A stretch of 64,000 bases of DNA from Corythucha ciliata (GCA_038030265.1 CM075938.1:44757189-44821188), one strand, 5' to 3'. Shown: positions 11,761 to 23,934, numbered from the stretch's first letter. The notes: generated from the sequence alone by a model not told the origin. Program-made: numbers and translations.

Positions 11761-12715
11761 AGAATTCAAGGAAAAATTATTGAACCCTCAGCCATATGTT
11801 CATTTTTTAATGGATGCGCATTTCGGAGCGACCCCCGCTCCCTCATCAGCACAATTAAACAAAACGAACTCCACTTAACAACTTAGTTGGAGTTTTATGA
11901 ATCTGGCTTTCTATGAATCAGCGCTTTTTAGCAGCTACAGCCACGAATATTACCGATTTTTGTCTGATAGAGGGTCCGGGGTGACCTCCCCCTCCCCGTA
12001 CCTGGGTACAGTACTGCGTTGTCCAAGTCTAAGGAAAAAGCTAGACGTACTCGGACCTTTTCGGGCTGTTTTAAGTCCAGAAAATCGTGAAACGCTCATT
12101 TTTGGAAATTTTATGGGGCTCTTCGTTATGGTACTAGTGCTCCTTCGTTCGTATACTTGTAGCTCTGGGGGGGGGGGGATCTATCCCACCCGTACCTACG
12201 CCCCTGGCTAACTCGTCACATTTTGTCATACTCCGATCTGAGGAATACTATGTAGTTACAGGAAAGGATGTCCCAAGGAACTTTAGAACATTTTGGAGAG
12301 GAAGCAAACGACCATCACGGGCTGAAAAGGTGAAAATGTTTAATGAGTCTCATTTTCAAACAAAACAGTTCCGTGAAATATCGCTAAGAAAAAATAATAA
12401 TCCATACCAGTTACAGAACTGCAGAATTTTTCCACAGTTAACTTTCTATCGTGGGAAGTGGAAATGTTTCCAAACACCAAAAAAGGGGATTTCTCACTGG
12501 AGCACTACAAATGTATTATAATCAAATTAGTAGTTCAAATTGAAAGGATAAAACGAGCCCGGAAACGTTCGAAGAAATGCTAATTATACCGATGGGAACC
12601 GAGGGAAAGAAGCTGACCTTGTGCCGGCTTGCCTTTACTGTACGATCTCCCAATTAAACACTTGTACGGAAAGTGAAAGAAGTTTTAGGCTCGCTTTATC
12701 TTTATAAATCGTTGA

Positions 12716-12941
12716 TTAAAGCGGGCCACACACGATCAAACATTCTTGACAAGCAGGTTTGATCGTGTGTGTGAGTTTCAAACAATCAAGAAAAGAGGGT
12801 ATGACGTCTGTAAAATGGACGTTGAAGTTGAAGCTTGACGACGGGTTTGAACGTGTGGGTGCGGCGTCAAACGTCAAACATGCTTACAAGCGTGACTAGC
12901 TAAATCATGTTTGTCAACATGATCGTGTGTGGCCCGCTTAA
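12716..12941. mobile_element. TTAA-flanked MITE, copy in duplication A
   Basis: Terminal inverted repeats TTAAAGCGGGCCACACACGA and, on the right as reverse complement, TTTAAGCGGGCCACACACGA. TTAA lies at both edges (12716-12719 and 12938-12941). Internal partial palindromes occur around GTTTGATCGTGTGTG. It has no ORF. The orthologous copy in duplication B is 16059-16286, so it predates the duplication. Confidence 0.85.
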
Positions 12942-12943
12942 AG

Positions 12944-13127
12944 TAGAGAACCTATAATCAGACAGGTAAAATCACAGACGCCATGTTCGCTCTTATCAAT
13001 TATCAGTCTTGTAAAATCCACCTTTTGTCGATATAAACAAACCACCCCCAACCGTTCTTATTAAACTGATAAGAACGAACATGGCGCCGTATGCGTCTAC
13101 TCGTCTTTAAAGGTTCCTTACTTAAAG
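12944..13127. mobile_element. MITE inserted after the duplication
   Basis: Copy B reads straight through CGCTTAAAGAGCTG. Copy A has about 177 bp inserted with CTTAAAG on both sides (12937-12943 and 13121-13127). Arms are inverted: TAGAGAACCT / AAGGTTCCTTA outside, CCATGTTCGCTCTTATCA and its near complement TGATAAGAACGAACATGG inside. The empty site in copy B makes the insertion boundaries unusually certain. Confidence 0.85.
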
Positions 13128-13216
13128 AGCTGACTAAAAACTTCAGCTGTTTCATAATCAAATATTTCGTCATGGTTCGCAGATGATTTGTCCAAATCAG
13201 TCCTTTAAATTTCTAG

Positions 13217-14375
13217 TAGGGGAGCCCACGATGCTAAATGGGGATTTACTCGAGCGTCGTAGAGACCTATTGGGTTGCAAAGCTTAGATGATAAAAAGAT
13301 AAAATTGCTATATGATGGACACCTTTTCATCGGTGGGGGGAGCGGCTATAGACTTTCAAAAATGTAAAAAAAAAACTGTTGTATGGACATTCTCGAGCGC
13401 GTCAGATATTAACAGCATCAATTGTCTCCGTATTTTTATTGAAGTATGCATGTTAATCTGACAGTTTGCATGGTGGGGGTGGTCGTACGTAAGGGTTGAA
13501 AATGAAAAAAAAAAAAAAAAATTAATCGAGCGCGTCAGATTTTCTAAGGAAATGTTAAGTGAACCTAAAATAAGCTCCCATTCAATAATCTGACGATTTG
13601 GAGGTGACGCAAACTCATGGCCCTTATCAGAATGTGCAAAAAAAAATCGTCATTTTAAAATACTCGAGCGCGTCAGATTAAGATATATATGCTTCATACT
13701 GACGTTCTAAACGTGCTCTCTAGTAATCTGACGATTATCTGGAGGGATTCGCCTAATCTGACACTTTTTAAAAAAATTCGCCCTATACTTGGTGCCTAAG
13801 TCCTAGTTTTCTGCACCATTTTCGAAAGAGTAAGTTGAGGTTAACTGAAATTGTTATGTAAAGGACCTTTTTCTACAATAGTTGAATAATGATAACATTA
13901 TTCAACTGATATGAGAGAGAAAAGCGCAATTTTTTTAAAAACTTTATTATTCAACACATATGGCAACCTATTCAGTAAAATTTAGCGCCGGCGCTATCCA
14001 CCCGTCTTCCCGAATTGGAACATATGTTTCACACAAGACGGGTGGGCGCTAAGTTTCACTGAATTGGCCCCAAGCGTTGAATAATGACTAAACTTTATCG
14101 ACGATTTTTTTGTATTTCGGCTTATGGAAATCGTCAGATTAGATATTTTTCGTTATCCTTGAATTATTCCTTTCAAAATAAAAAAAAAAGTAGCCACGCT
14201 CGAGAATGTCTGATGATCAATTTTTTTTTACTAATCTGACGCTTTATCCTTGACGGGCGGCCACATTTATAGGGCTCATATTTGGTGGAGATACTCAACT
14301 AAGGTACAAGGTATCCGCAGTATGTTAATCTGACGCGCTTGAGTAAATCCCGAAATCCCCTCTTGGGCTCCCCTA
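13217..14375. mobile_element. 1.16-kb TIR transposon rich in iterated AATCTGACG motifs
   Basis: Ends are TAGGGGAGCCCA and GGGCTCCCCTA, followed inward by GGGGATTTACTCGAGCG and its inverted partner CGCTTGAGTAAATCCC. It is absent from duplication B, which reads TTTAAATTTCCTAATCG. Inside, about ten copies of AATCTGACG or its complement occur, several fused to CTCGAGCGCGTCAGATT, plus CATTATTCAAC in both orientations. No transposase frame is present, so it is non-autonomous. I cannot assign a superfamily with confidence. Confidence 0.8.
13970..14064. mobile_element. Nested palindromic MITE
   Basis: Inverted arms ATTCAGTAAAATTTAGCGCC and GGCGCTAAGTTTCACTGAAT, with inner CCACCCGTCTT / AAGACGGGTGG. 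It sits inside the 13217-14375 element. Confidence 0.7.
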
Positions 14376-14587
14376 CTATTCCTAATCGACAATTGATAAA
14401 GCGGGCCTAAATAATAAAAAAAATTCGCTCCGGCAGCTGGCGGTCGGAAAGAGTGCATTTCATTTCGTATGCGAATACCCTAAGCCGTCCCAGAAGTAAT
14501 AATGTTGAGACCATGATTTGTTTCGTTAATGTTTGACCCTCCCTCGTACTGTTTGATGCCGGGTTTGTTTAAGCTGAACTTGATGGG

Positions 14588-14923
14588 AACCAAAGGCTAC
14601 TTCAAAATGAAATCGTACCGAATATAATGCTTCTGGAACCAACTGGTGATTTGTAGTGATTTTTTACCAGTTCAAGCCATATTACCCCCCCCCCCATCCA
14701 AGTCAACCGATTGGGCCCAAATGGAATACCGACCGGGGTCTTATGACTACTGATTTTTGTGCCAAAGCGCGTTCCGCTAAATTAATTTCTTTCTAGAGTT
14801 ATCGTGCTAACACGACCACAGGCTTACTTCCACTCCGGGGGCACCACCCCCTCCACCTTGGCTTTTTCAAAAAATTAAAATGGAAATCAAAGGCTAGTCT
14901 ATCATGGAGTATACGTACCGAAT
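14588..14923 (+). repeat. 297-bp tandem unit(s), copy A end
   Basis: One full unit (from GAACCAAAGGCTACTTCAAA) plus the first 40 bp of the next. Related units lie at 16668-17475. Shared landmarks are ATTGGGCCCAAATG, GACCGGGGTCTTATGACTAC and TATCGTGCTAAC. There is no gene. Confidence 0.8.
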
Positions 14924-16058
14924 TTCATCAGCGTGGTTGCATTTCCAACCCGTGCATTACCTACCGAGTTTTGTCAATTTTTGCCAAGAATTGGCGTTTG
15001 ACTCAATTTAAGCTGCAAATTAGCAATTTTTTCCATTTTAACTGAGAATTAGCACTTTTCCCCAATTTGAACTGAAAATTAACTCGAAGAATTCAAGGAA
15101 AAATTATTGAACCCTCAGCCATATGTTCATTTTTTAATGGACGCGCATTTCGGAGCGACCCCCGCTCCCTCATCAGCACAATTAAACAAAATGAACTCTA
15201 CTTAACAACTTAGTTGGAGTTCTATGAATCTGGCTTTCTATGAATCAGCGCTTTTTAGCAGCTACAGCCACGAATATTACCGATTTTTGTCTGATAGAGG
15301 GTCCGGGGTGACCTCGCCCTCCCCGTACCTCGGTCTACTGCGTTGTCCAAGTCTAAGGAAAAAGCTAGACGTACTCGGACCTTTTCGGGCTGTTTTAAGT
15401 CCAGAAAATCTGCTAAACCTAACTTCAACGTGAAACGCTCATTTTTGGAAATTTTATGGGGCTCTTCGTTATGGTACTAGTGCTCCTTCGTTCGTATACT
15501 TGGAGCTCTGAGGGGGGGGGGATCTATCCCCCCCGTACCTACGCCCCTGGCTAACTCGTCACATTTTGTCATACTCCGATCTGAGGAATACTATATAGTT
15601 ACAGGAAAGGATGTCCCAAGGAACTTTAGAACATTTTGGAGAGGAAGCAAACGACCATCACGGGCTGAAAAGGTGAAAATGTTTAATGAGTCTCATTTTC
15701 AAACAAAACAGTTCCGTGAAATATCGCTAAGAAAAAATAATAATCCATACCAGGTACAGAACTGCAGAATTTTTCCACAGTTAACTTTCTATCGTGGGAA
15801 GTGGAAATGTTTCCAAACACCAAAAAAGGGGATTTCTCACTGGAGCACTATAAATGTATTATAATCAAATTAGTAGTTCAAATTGAAAGGATAAAACGAG
15901 CCCGGAAACGTTCGAAGAAATGCTAATTATACCGATGGGAACCGAGGGAAAGAAGCTGACCTTGTGCCGGCTTGCCTTTACTGTACGATCTCCCAATTAA
16001 ACACTTGTACGGAAAGTGAAAGAAGTTTTAGGCTCGCTTTATCTTTATAAATCGTTGA

Positions 16059-16286
16059 TTAAAGCGGGCTACACACGATCAAACATTCTTGACAAGCAGG
16101 TTTGATCGTGTGTGAGTTTCAAACAATCAAGAAAAGAGGGTATGACGTCTGTAAAATGGACGTTGAAGTTGAAGCTTGACGACGGGTTTGAACGTGTGGG
16201 TGCGGCGTCAAACGTCAAACATGCTTACAAGCGTGACTAGCTAAATCATATTTGTCAAGCATGTTGATCGTGTGTGGCCCGCTTAA
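16059..16286. mobile_element. TTAA-flanked MITE, copy in duplication B
   Basis: Same element as 12716-12941, with TTAA at 16059-16062 and 16283-16286. It differs by a small TG deletion and a rearranged right arm (TTTGTCAAGCATGTTGATCG). Confidence 0.85.
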
Positions 16287-16667
16287 AGAGCTGACTAAAA
16301 ACTTCAGCTGTTTCATAATCAAATATTTCGTCATGGTTCGCAGATGATTTGTCCAAATAAGTCCTTTAAATTTCCTAATCGACAATTGATAAAGCGGGCC
16401 TAAATCAAATTCATTATGGAAAATCCAAGTCCTCAGACACGAGGAAAAAAATGTTTAATTTTATTTTGGTGGATTTTTGCTCCCGTTAAGAAATAAAAAT
16501 TTTCGCAACCGGCACTGGCGTCGAAAGAGTGCATTTCATTTTGTATACGGAACCCTAACCGTACCATAAAGTAAGAAATGTTGAGACCAACCATTTGTGT
16601 TCGTTATGTTTGACCCTCCTTCGAAACTGTTTTGCTGCCGGGTTTTGTTTAAGCTGAAGTTAATGAA

Positions 16668-17475
16668 TCAAAGGCTATTTCAAAATGGAATCATCAAACC
16701 GTCATATTATGCTCTAAATCAACTGTGATTTTTAGTGATTTTTTACCATTTCAACCCCTTATTTTCCCCCCCTCCACCTTGACCGGATTGGCCCAAAATG
16801 CAAACCGACCGGGAACTTATGACTACTGAGTTTTTTTACATAAAGCGCGTCCGCTAATTAATTTCTTGTGAGAGATATCGTGCTAACAAGACCACAACAC
16901 AACCCACCCCGGGGGCACCACCCCTCCCCCTTACTTTTTTCAAAAAAATAAAAATGGGAATGCAAGGCAGTCTAACATGAGTAACGTACCGAATATGATG
17001 CTTCTAGAATCAACTGGTGATTTTTAGTGACTTTTTTGACGACTACAAGCCCGATTTTCCCCCCCCTCCACCTGGACGATTTGGCCCAAATGCAATACCG
17101 ACCGGTGTCTTATGACTACTGATTTTTGTGCCACAGCGCGTTCCGCTAAATTAATTTCTTTCTAGAGTTATCGTGCTAACAAGACCACAGACTTACTTCC
17201 ACTCCGGGGCACCACCCCCTCCACCTTGACTTTTTCAAAAAATTAAAATGGGAATCAAAGGCTAGTCTATCATGGAGTATACGTACCGAATATGATGCTT
17301 CTAGATTACTGGTGATTTGTAGTGATTTTTTGATCATTTCAAGCCCTATTTTCCCCCCCCTCCACCTTGACCGATTTGGCCCAAATGCAATACCGACCGG
17401 GGTCTTATGACTCCTGATTTTTGTGCCAAAGCGCGTTCCGTTAAATTAATTTCTTCGAGAGTTATCGTGCTAACA
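16668..17475 (+). repeat. 297-bp tandem units, three copies
   Basis: Starts at 16668, about 16953 and 17251. Each carries GAATCAAAGGCTAG or a variant, GATGCTTCTAG, a poly(C) tract with CTCCACCTTGACC, GACCGGGG and TTATCGTGCTAACAAGA. The last unit is truncated. Confidence 0.8.
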
Positions 17476-19570
17476 AGAAAACGGCCATAATATTATAAAT
17501 AAACCTATATATATATAAATTCCGGAGACCACTGAATTCGTGTTCTAGAGGTTCTGAAACATGAAAAAAACATGACATGACCCATGTTTGCCACCATCAC
17601 GACGAGACCAATAGTGCATTTTCAGAATGAAATGCACTAAAAATATGGCACAAATTGCCATTGGTGTAGAAATATAACAGTAAAAAAAACCGAATGTTCA
17701 TGAGTATAACGTAAATACAATTAATTTAATGGGGGGAAAACGTTTAGGTGAAACTTTGAGTCTGAAAACCGTCAAAAAATATAAATAAATAGAGCCTCTT
17801 TTTTGTTCAGATTATTGATAATTCAGGCGCCAGGGTTATTGATCCTTCCAGACAGATATAAAAGTGCAACTTCCAAAGCGTCCGAGTCATGGAGGTGACA
17901 CAAGGAGCTAAATGCCCCCCTTCCACCGGTTACCCTGGTCAACTGAACTCAATTTTGCTTCAATAAATATAATATTAAGCTTATTTTCGGATAGGGTAGA
18001 AAGGAGATAATATCTTCAAAAATAGGTACCTAGATCAGGGAAGGTGGAAGGAAAATGTGCCTCCTTTGTAATTCCTTGTTGGGTTAAATGGTTATGGTTA
18101 TTGACTATAATTATTAGAATTTAAATTGTATATTTCATTGTTATTCTAGGAAACACTAAATTTGTATCTGTTAATAGCAAATTATTGCTGCACTATAAGT
18201 CTAACCAAGATCACCTGAATATGCCCTACGCGCGCATGATCAGTGTAAATAAATAAATAATAAATAAAGAAGTGATTTAGTTCTCAGACAATCCACCAAC
18301 GAAGGGCCTTTCGTCACCAGGAAATCGCGTATTTTTTTTTTTTTTTTTTTTACGATCACACCCCGGGAAATTCGGCCAGAAATTCACTCCTCAATGGGTC
18401 ATCTCACCACCCTTTAATTCATATTACAGCCGTCAAACAATCAATGCATTTTCGGCAAATTAATCGACTGTCTAATCTGTGACACTATCACCGCAGAAAT
18501 ATGAAATCCTTTTATGCTGACCGATACTGACACATTAGTCACAGAAAGTTGCAGCTTACTCTCGGCATCGGCTGGACCCCCCCCCCCCCCCCGGTTGTGA
18601 AACACGTGTGAGATATACGTGAACAGTTGAAATTTACGTTATTACTGATGTCATTTACTGTTTTTACTGCTATAGTTTTGGTCTTGCGAGATCGGCCTGG
18701 TCTTGCTCATCACTAAGGCTCACTTTCCACCCCGTATTCGTATTTTTTAGGAACTCAAAATTCAGCTCTCAAAGTGTCGATTAATTAATTAAATTAATGA
18801 GGCTGAGATCTGTTCATCACAATTAATCGCATCCACTGGTTCCGAATATTTGATAGAGATACAAGAAATTTAAGATGTTGCCAAGAATCTGGTAGCGCTG
18901 TGCAAAACCTCGAAATTATGACCTCAAAACTGGTTGTTCGTTCAAGTGGCTGTGTACAGTATAAGTAGTTATGTAATATTTCCTCCGTATAAACGGGCTT
19001 TTATAAACATAACTTGCCATATTTCGTCGGAACCCCAAGGAAAAACTGTCAATTCTTCCGATTTCGATTCAGAACCTGCGAATAATTCAAGTGGAAAATT
19101 CATCCCAAGAATACGATTGTTTCGTCTCTAAAACGTGTATTTTGGCCCAGACACAACAAATTGGCCATATATTTCATTATTCGGTCGTGAATTTTGCGTG
19201 TATATGAAGATATCTAAAGGTCACTCGTTCGAAATAGGAAATTAACGGTAATATCTGGCCATTACAAAGAGCCAAATTCAAGAAATTCGGTTTGCGAAGA
19301 ATCTCTCACAATCAGTACACCTACGTAAATTCTTGCTATCAGAAATCGATAGTGGAACTACAAAACATGAACTTTACGCCAAAATCTGATTCACCTGGCG
19401 AAAAAATGGTTGATAACCCCCAAAAAAATTTGTGACGTCCTATAAATGAAAAGGAAACATTATACGAATGGTCCGTTTAGCCATTTTGAGGGCACGTGCT
19501 TATATAGCCTGTCGAGCAATTTTATTGATCCGCTGCGTCAGAGTGAAAAGACATAATTTTAGTTAATTCT
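17476..19570. other. AT-rich interval without a supported gene
   Basis: No convincing ORF. It holds a T18 run near 18337, a long C run near 18580, and scattered phrases like the 42-bp repeat after 19000. Nothing else is supported. Confidence 0.5.
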
Positions 19571-19576
19571 AGATTC

Positions 19577-19602
19577 TAGAGAGAGAGAGAGAGAGAGAGA
19601 GA
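19577..19602. repeat. (GA)n microsatellite
   Basis: About 12-13 perfect GA repeats. A complementary (TC)n run lies inside the family 1 array at 62928. Confidence 0.9.
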
Positions 19603-19839
19603 GTGGTGAGGAAAAGATGTTTGTCTGAAGCCGGACAGATTCCAAAAAGCAAGTAGCCCCTGTTATCGATTGAGAATCAGATCTTCCCGACACTAATTAT
19701 TACGCAGAGAAACTAGAAATATGTGAAAAACATTGAACTCCCCTAAAACGTGGGATCCGTACAAGCTTTCCTAGGAGGAATGATAAGGTGATAAGGTTTA
19801 TTATGAGTCGAAACTTCCCTTCCCATAGCGCAAGAGTAG

Positions 19840-20090
19840 TCAGTTTAGTAGCCATTCTGAAATCACGAGTCGTTAATCTGTGTAATAAGGCGCGAATGAT
19901 CAGTTTGGCTATTTTAAGAGCGTCAATAGCCATTTTTGCTGTTTGAGATTCGTCTATTTTCAGGCCGCATGGTCAGTTTCGCCATTCATTGGGCGCGAAC
20001 AGTACTCCTGTGTGGGGCTTTTCAAATTGCGATTTTATCAGTTTAACCATTTATAGGCCGCATGGACAGGGGTGTAGCGTGATGTTTTTA
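19840..20090. repeat. Family 3 repeat array
   Basis: Units such as GGCGCGAATGATCAGTTTGG and CAGTTTCGCCATTCATTGGG recur every 30-35 bp. A hAT-like CAGGGGTGTAGCGTG occurs near 20047. Confidence 0.65.
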
Positions 20091-20164
20091 TGCCCGGGGC
20101 GGTTGCCATGGGCGTTGTCCCTTCCCTCCTTCTCAAGATTTTGCTTATTTCAACAAATTAAGTA

Positions 20165-20320
20165 TGCGATGAAGGGCGCAATGGACTAGCATTCCAGAGG
20201 TTTCGGGTTCAAATCCCGTCGGGGAGCCCATTTTTTTCTCGAAACTCGAATTGTGTTAGGCTTTGCCTTTCCATGTCGTCCGGGTAAAATCAGTTAATTA
20301 ATTTACTTCTTTAATTCAAA
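20165..20320 (+). mobile_element. SINE-like element 2, copy 1
   Basis: A tRNA-like 3' half with B box GGGTTCAAATCCC and GGGGAGCC is followed by T7 and then an 85-bp body with TTGTGTTAGGCTTTGCC and CAGTTAATTAATTTACTTC. The body recurs at 47670-47753. The 5' half of the tRNA-like part does not fold well, so this is not a functional tRNA gene. Confidence 0.6.
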
Positions 20321-20370
20321 TTAAATTCTCACTATTTTTTACTTGTTTTGAGTTCCGAGAAAAAATTGCT

Positions 20371-20447
20371 CCCAAGGTGGGCTTCGAACCCACGACCTCC
20401 TAGTTTCGCGCCAGGTGCTCTAACCATCTGAGCTATACCTGGAGTCC
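20371..20447 (-). tRNA. tRNA-like sequence, imperfect
   Basis: The reverse complement shows a D arm GCTC...GAGC with GGTTA, an anticodon stem CCTGG/CTAGG around loop CGCGAAA, and a perfect T arm GTGGG-TTCGAAG-CCCAC. A T5 run follows, fitting a Pol III terminator. The acceptor stem has mismatches and one extra base precedes the D arm, and the loop has G where U33 is expected. A reading of CGA in the anticodon position would suggest Ser, but this is weak. It may be a pseudo-tRNA or the head of another SINE. Confidence 0.4.
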
Positions 20448-20914
20448 ACGCAAAGAGCGAATGCGCCCAGGAGAAACCTATACTGATGGAGTAACTTTCG
20501 ATCCTCGATCTCATTGAAAACGGCTGCAGCGCCCATAAAACGGACACTATCGAGTATCGCTATCCGAGCGCTTAATGGGTTAATTGACCATTATACCCGC
20601 GCTCATAAACTGGCGATTCGTTTCCCGTACCGAACAGAGCCGTCTGCCGTCTCCACCTTACCAACTGATCTGAAAATTGGTGAAAGCATTCCAATTTCCC
20701 CCCGGGGGGTGGCCCTCGTTATCCGAGCACAGAGATGACTAATGTCAAATGAGGGCAAACCCCGTAAGGGGGGGGGGTCTCGAATTCTCGATTGTGCCCC
20801 GCTTTTGAAGATATTGAAAAAATTAAACAGGCCGCCTCCTCATATGCTCACATGCTACGCCACTGCGTCAAGCCAAGCCGCGAGTGCTCATTCGGCCATC
20901 CTTGGTTCGATATT

Positions 20915-21260
20915 GGTCGATTTTGCAATTTTCAGGGCAGGATTCATCAGTTTAGGCATTTTCAGGGAGCGGATCGTCAGTTTAGCCATTTTCAGGGCGC
21001 TCTATCTATGAAGATTGTTGCAATATTAATAAATTTCCAGGCGTGAATTGCCAGTTTTGATATTTTGGGACGCATATAGTCAGTATTTATCCGTTTTTAG
21101 GACACCAAATCCATCAAGCCGCGATTCCGACGATTGGAAATGAGCTTTTATAGCTATGGGCCAGTTTCGGTTTGAGAAGTCAATTTGGTTATTATTAGGT
21201 CTCAAATAGTCAGTTTAGCCATTTTCAAGGCGCGAATCGTCATGTTTTGTTAAAACGGCC
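20915..21260 (+). repeat. Family 3 repeat array, clearest units
   Basis: CAGTTTAGCCATTTTCAGGG with CGCGAATCGT or a variant repeats about every 33 bp. Chance ORFs at 20742-21046 run across it. Confidence 0.75.
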
Positions 21261-21411
21261 CTGAAGACAAGACTCCCCTCTTTTAATCTTAATCGGTCCC
21301 GAGTTTTGGCGAGCTAAATTGTGAGCATTTTTCAAGGCTACAATCGACTATACTTTTCAGGCTACAATGTCACATGCGCCATGGATGATGGCTCAAAAAT
21401 GTTGATAAACA

Positions 21412-21600
21412 TTAAAACATTCTCAAAAAGTCACCACACAAGGATTTAAACCCTGCTCACCCAATGCATGTTTTAAGCTACATATAGCATGCTGGTTTTT
21501 TAAAAACGAATGTTCCTGGGTAGTGACCGGATGTTCTTAAAAAAACCAGCATAAAATTTAGCTTCAAACATTGCATCGCGTGAACAGTGTTTTAATGACG
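21412..21600. mobile_element. Long imperfect hairpin element
   Basis: Left arm CAATGCATGTTTTAAGCTA then GCATGCTGGTTTTTT. The right arm carries AAAAAACCAGCATAAAATTT then TAGCTTCAAACATTGCAT. Outer ACATTAAAACA / TGTTTTAATG also pair. It is MITE-like and non-coding. Confidence 0.6.
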
Positions 21601-23815
21601 TTACCGGCCAGTGACATCAAATTCTCTTCGGGTAAATTTCTAATAACATCATTCACGTTAACGTATAAGCACTCGTTATGTATACCTACGAACGTGTAGA
21701 GTGAAAGCATAGTTCTATTCTGCTCGACTTCCAAGAAATTTGTGAAGAAAAATTGCTTGTTGGATTATGTTAAAAAAGTTGTCCGTGTGGAAATTTATCA
21801 CCGAGACTCTGGAAGGAAACCTTCATGAAAAATTGCGTGTAGTGCGACGCGGGTTAAGACACTAATTTCTATCACAGTTGTTTAAACAGAAACAGTCACG
21901 GTCAGTTTTTCTGGCATCGTGTTGATACTTCCTAGTTGCGAATACGCCTCACCTCTCCGCGTTTTATACAGTCTACCTCAATTTTATACAAGTTACAATC
22001 TGCATTGACCTCATTTCCAGTCATCAAATTCCTCTTTCCGATGGATAAAAATACCCTAAAACCACGATAGCATCTTAGTTTAGAGGTTCCGTGTTTCAGA
22101 GGGTTCTTCCGTAATTTTTAGGAAGCCTCCCAAACATACAGTATAACGATTTAAAGGAAATAGAAGGAAACTTGGCAAATGAACATATAGCTCTCTTTTA
22201 TTTAGCAGCTCCTTAGCGACGCGCCATCCACCTAAAATAAAATTATTTCAATGTGAACTCGTCTCAAGAGAATATTGAACAGACTCGACTTTAATTGAAT
22301 AGAATAGACCCAATTCGAGGATGAATTTGATGCCCGGGCGATTGTTTCCAATCGAAAGACAATGCCATATTCAATAAGTCGCAAATTTACGCTCTTAAAT
22401 CACAGTCTACCGTTCATGACCATGAAAGTGCGTGTGCAGGGAAGTTGTCAGGGGAGACGACGTATTGAGGGGGGTTGTAAAGGGTCAAGGAATGCGCGGT
22501 AATTAGATATTTCACACGCGTTTTAAAGGGGGCTTGAACTATCCCGAGAAGATGGGAAAGGCAGACAGAAGAAGATAGGAGAGGGTGTGTGAACGTGATT
22601 TGCAAGCTGACGCGAGTCGCTTGAATTTGCGAGATTTTTGGATTCGTAAAAGCAGAGAAGGGCGTTAAACCCTATAAGCAAACAAATTATGCAGGGGCGA
22701 ATCAATCTTCGAGGACGAAACACGAAATCACATAGAATAGGTGTAGAGGCTTGTTAGGTTTTGTTACCTTTCAGCCGTTTGCCAAAAAAGTGCAAGAGTC
22801 CTCCCAGAAATTCTTAACAAATAAACTTTTGAGTCATTTTTAAATTTAAATGAATTCATATATTTTTTACTTCCATGTTTTGAATGGGAAGTTGGTTATT
22901 TAAATTTGAACAATACAGCCGCGTAGTATTTGTATAGAATGCATTTCATTTAACGTCCATGTTTTGAATTTCTTCAGATAGTTTCAAAGAGAAAATATTA
23001 AAATTAAAATTAAATTATTGGCTGTAACCGTCAATAATTTGGGGAATTCAAGGTTAAAATGATTTGTTGTAAATTTACGGTGTTAATTCAGGTAAAAACG
23101 TAAAAGACGGAAAAGCTTGCTGCAAAAAAAAAAAAAAAAAAAAAAAAAAAAGGAAAATAGTCTATTGTTTAAAGTTCGCAAAAACAGCTCTTTATATCAC
23201 GAAACTGAGCCATCGTGACGTTGATGTTATTGAATGGTAAAGAGCACAAAAAAAATTGGAAGTGTAAAATCGCCTGTAATGATGATTTTCCACATCTCTT
23301 GAATGAATGAAATTCTCAGTCAAAAAACGGCGTACCAACTGGATGAAGAAGTCACCTTGCTGTTCTTTTACTCAGATTTACGAGTATAAATATAATAATT
23401 TATTTATAATTTCAAATGTCAGAGGACTTCAAAAAAAAAAGAAAAAAAAAGTCAGAAGTATTTATAGAAGAATAAGAAGTGCCCCTAGAGAAATTCAAGC
23501 TTCCCGCAACCTGTCGAGAACGCAAGAAAGCTCCAAGGCAGTTGTTTCATTAGAGAGCATCAGTGGCCACTTCGTACTTCGTTTATTTATGTTTATTTTT
23601 CGTTTTTATTGTTTTACGAAATTATTTATTTGTAGTATAGTAACGTATATTTGATGGACGGGAGGTGGTGTGCTCAGTGACACGTATGGCTAAAAAAGGA
23701 AGAAAAAATTTGTTGTGGGAGAATTGATCGATTTCTCTCAAAACATTTTTTTATGGTTTTTTAACTATTGTTTCAAAATTCCCTTGTGTTGTTACATTTT
23801 GTTAAATAGAAATAT
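21601..23815. other. AT-rich interval without a supported gene
   Basis: Contains an A run of roughly 26 near 23126 and a second A-rich patch near 23430. The 115-codon frame at 23307 reads through the latter and is lysine-rich by composition. No gene is supported. Confidence 0.5.
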
Positions 23816-23880
23816 AACCTGAAGAGGTCGGCGAACTTGACCGACGAAACGTCGTGACGGATTGATAGGTTTTACATTTT
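23816..23880 (+). ncRNA. Hammerhead-like core, Penelope-like element remnant
   Basis: CTGAAGA (23819-23825), a hairpin GGTCGG...CCGAC, then GAAA (23846-23849) and a small CGTC/GACG stem. Short flanking AACC/GGTT could form stem I. The order CTGANGA-stem II-GAAA-stem III matches hammerhead ribozymes of Penelope-like elements. No reverse transcriptase is nearby. Confidence 0.45.
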
Positions 23881-23934
23881 TTAATTACACCCTCATTTAG
23901 CCCATTTCGGTCGTTACAAAAAAAAAAATCACCG

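Larger units (their letters stand above)
11594..14920 (+). repeat. Tandem segmental duplication, copy A (interrupted)
   Basis: From TCAGCGTGGTTGCATTTCC at 11601 this block matches 14928 onward with few differences over about 1.3 kb. The match resumes after each of two insertions (12944-13127 and 13217-14375). It ends inside a 297-bp repeat unit at CGTACCGAAT (14914-14923), where copy B starts. Small indels between copies include a 19-bp difference near 12087. Short ORFs inside (11897-12211, 12330-12521) look like chance frames. Confidence 0.9.
14921..17475 (+). repeat. Tandem segmental duplication, copy B (uninterrupted)
   Basis: It is co-linear with copy A but lacks the two inserted elements. 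It has extra 297-bp units at its right end and about 90 bp near 16408-16510 that copy A lacks. Family 1 units are at 14928-15085. The ORFs at 15224-15433 and 15673-15864 mirror chance frames in copy A. Confidence 0.85.

Noticed and set aside
11897..12211. 104-codon ORF in copy A
   Set aside because: The equivalent in copy B is cut to 69 codons by indels, and the frame runs into a poly(G) repeat end.
12330..12521. 63-codon ORF preserved in both duplication copies (also 15673-15864)
   Set aside because: The copies are nearly identical overall, and both differences in the ORF change amino acids, so preservation only reflects recent duplication.
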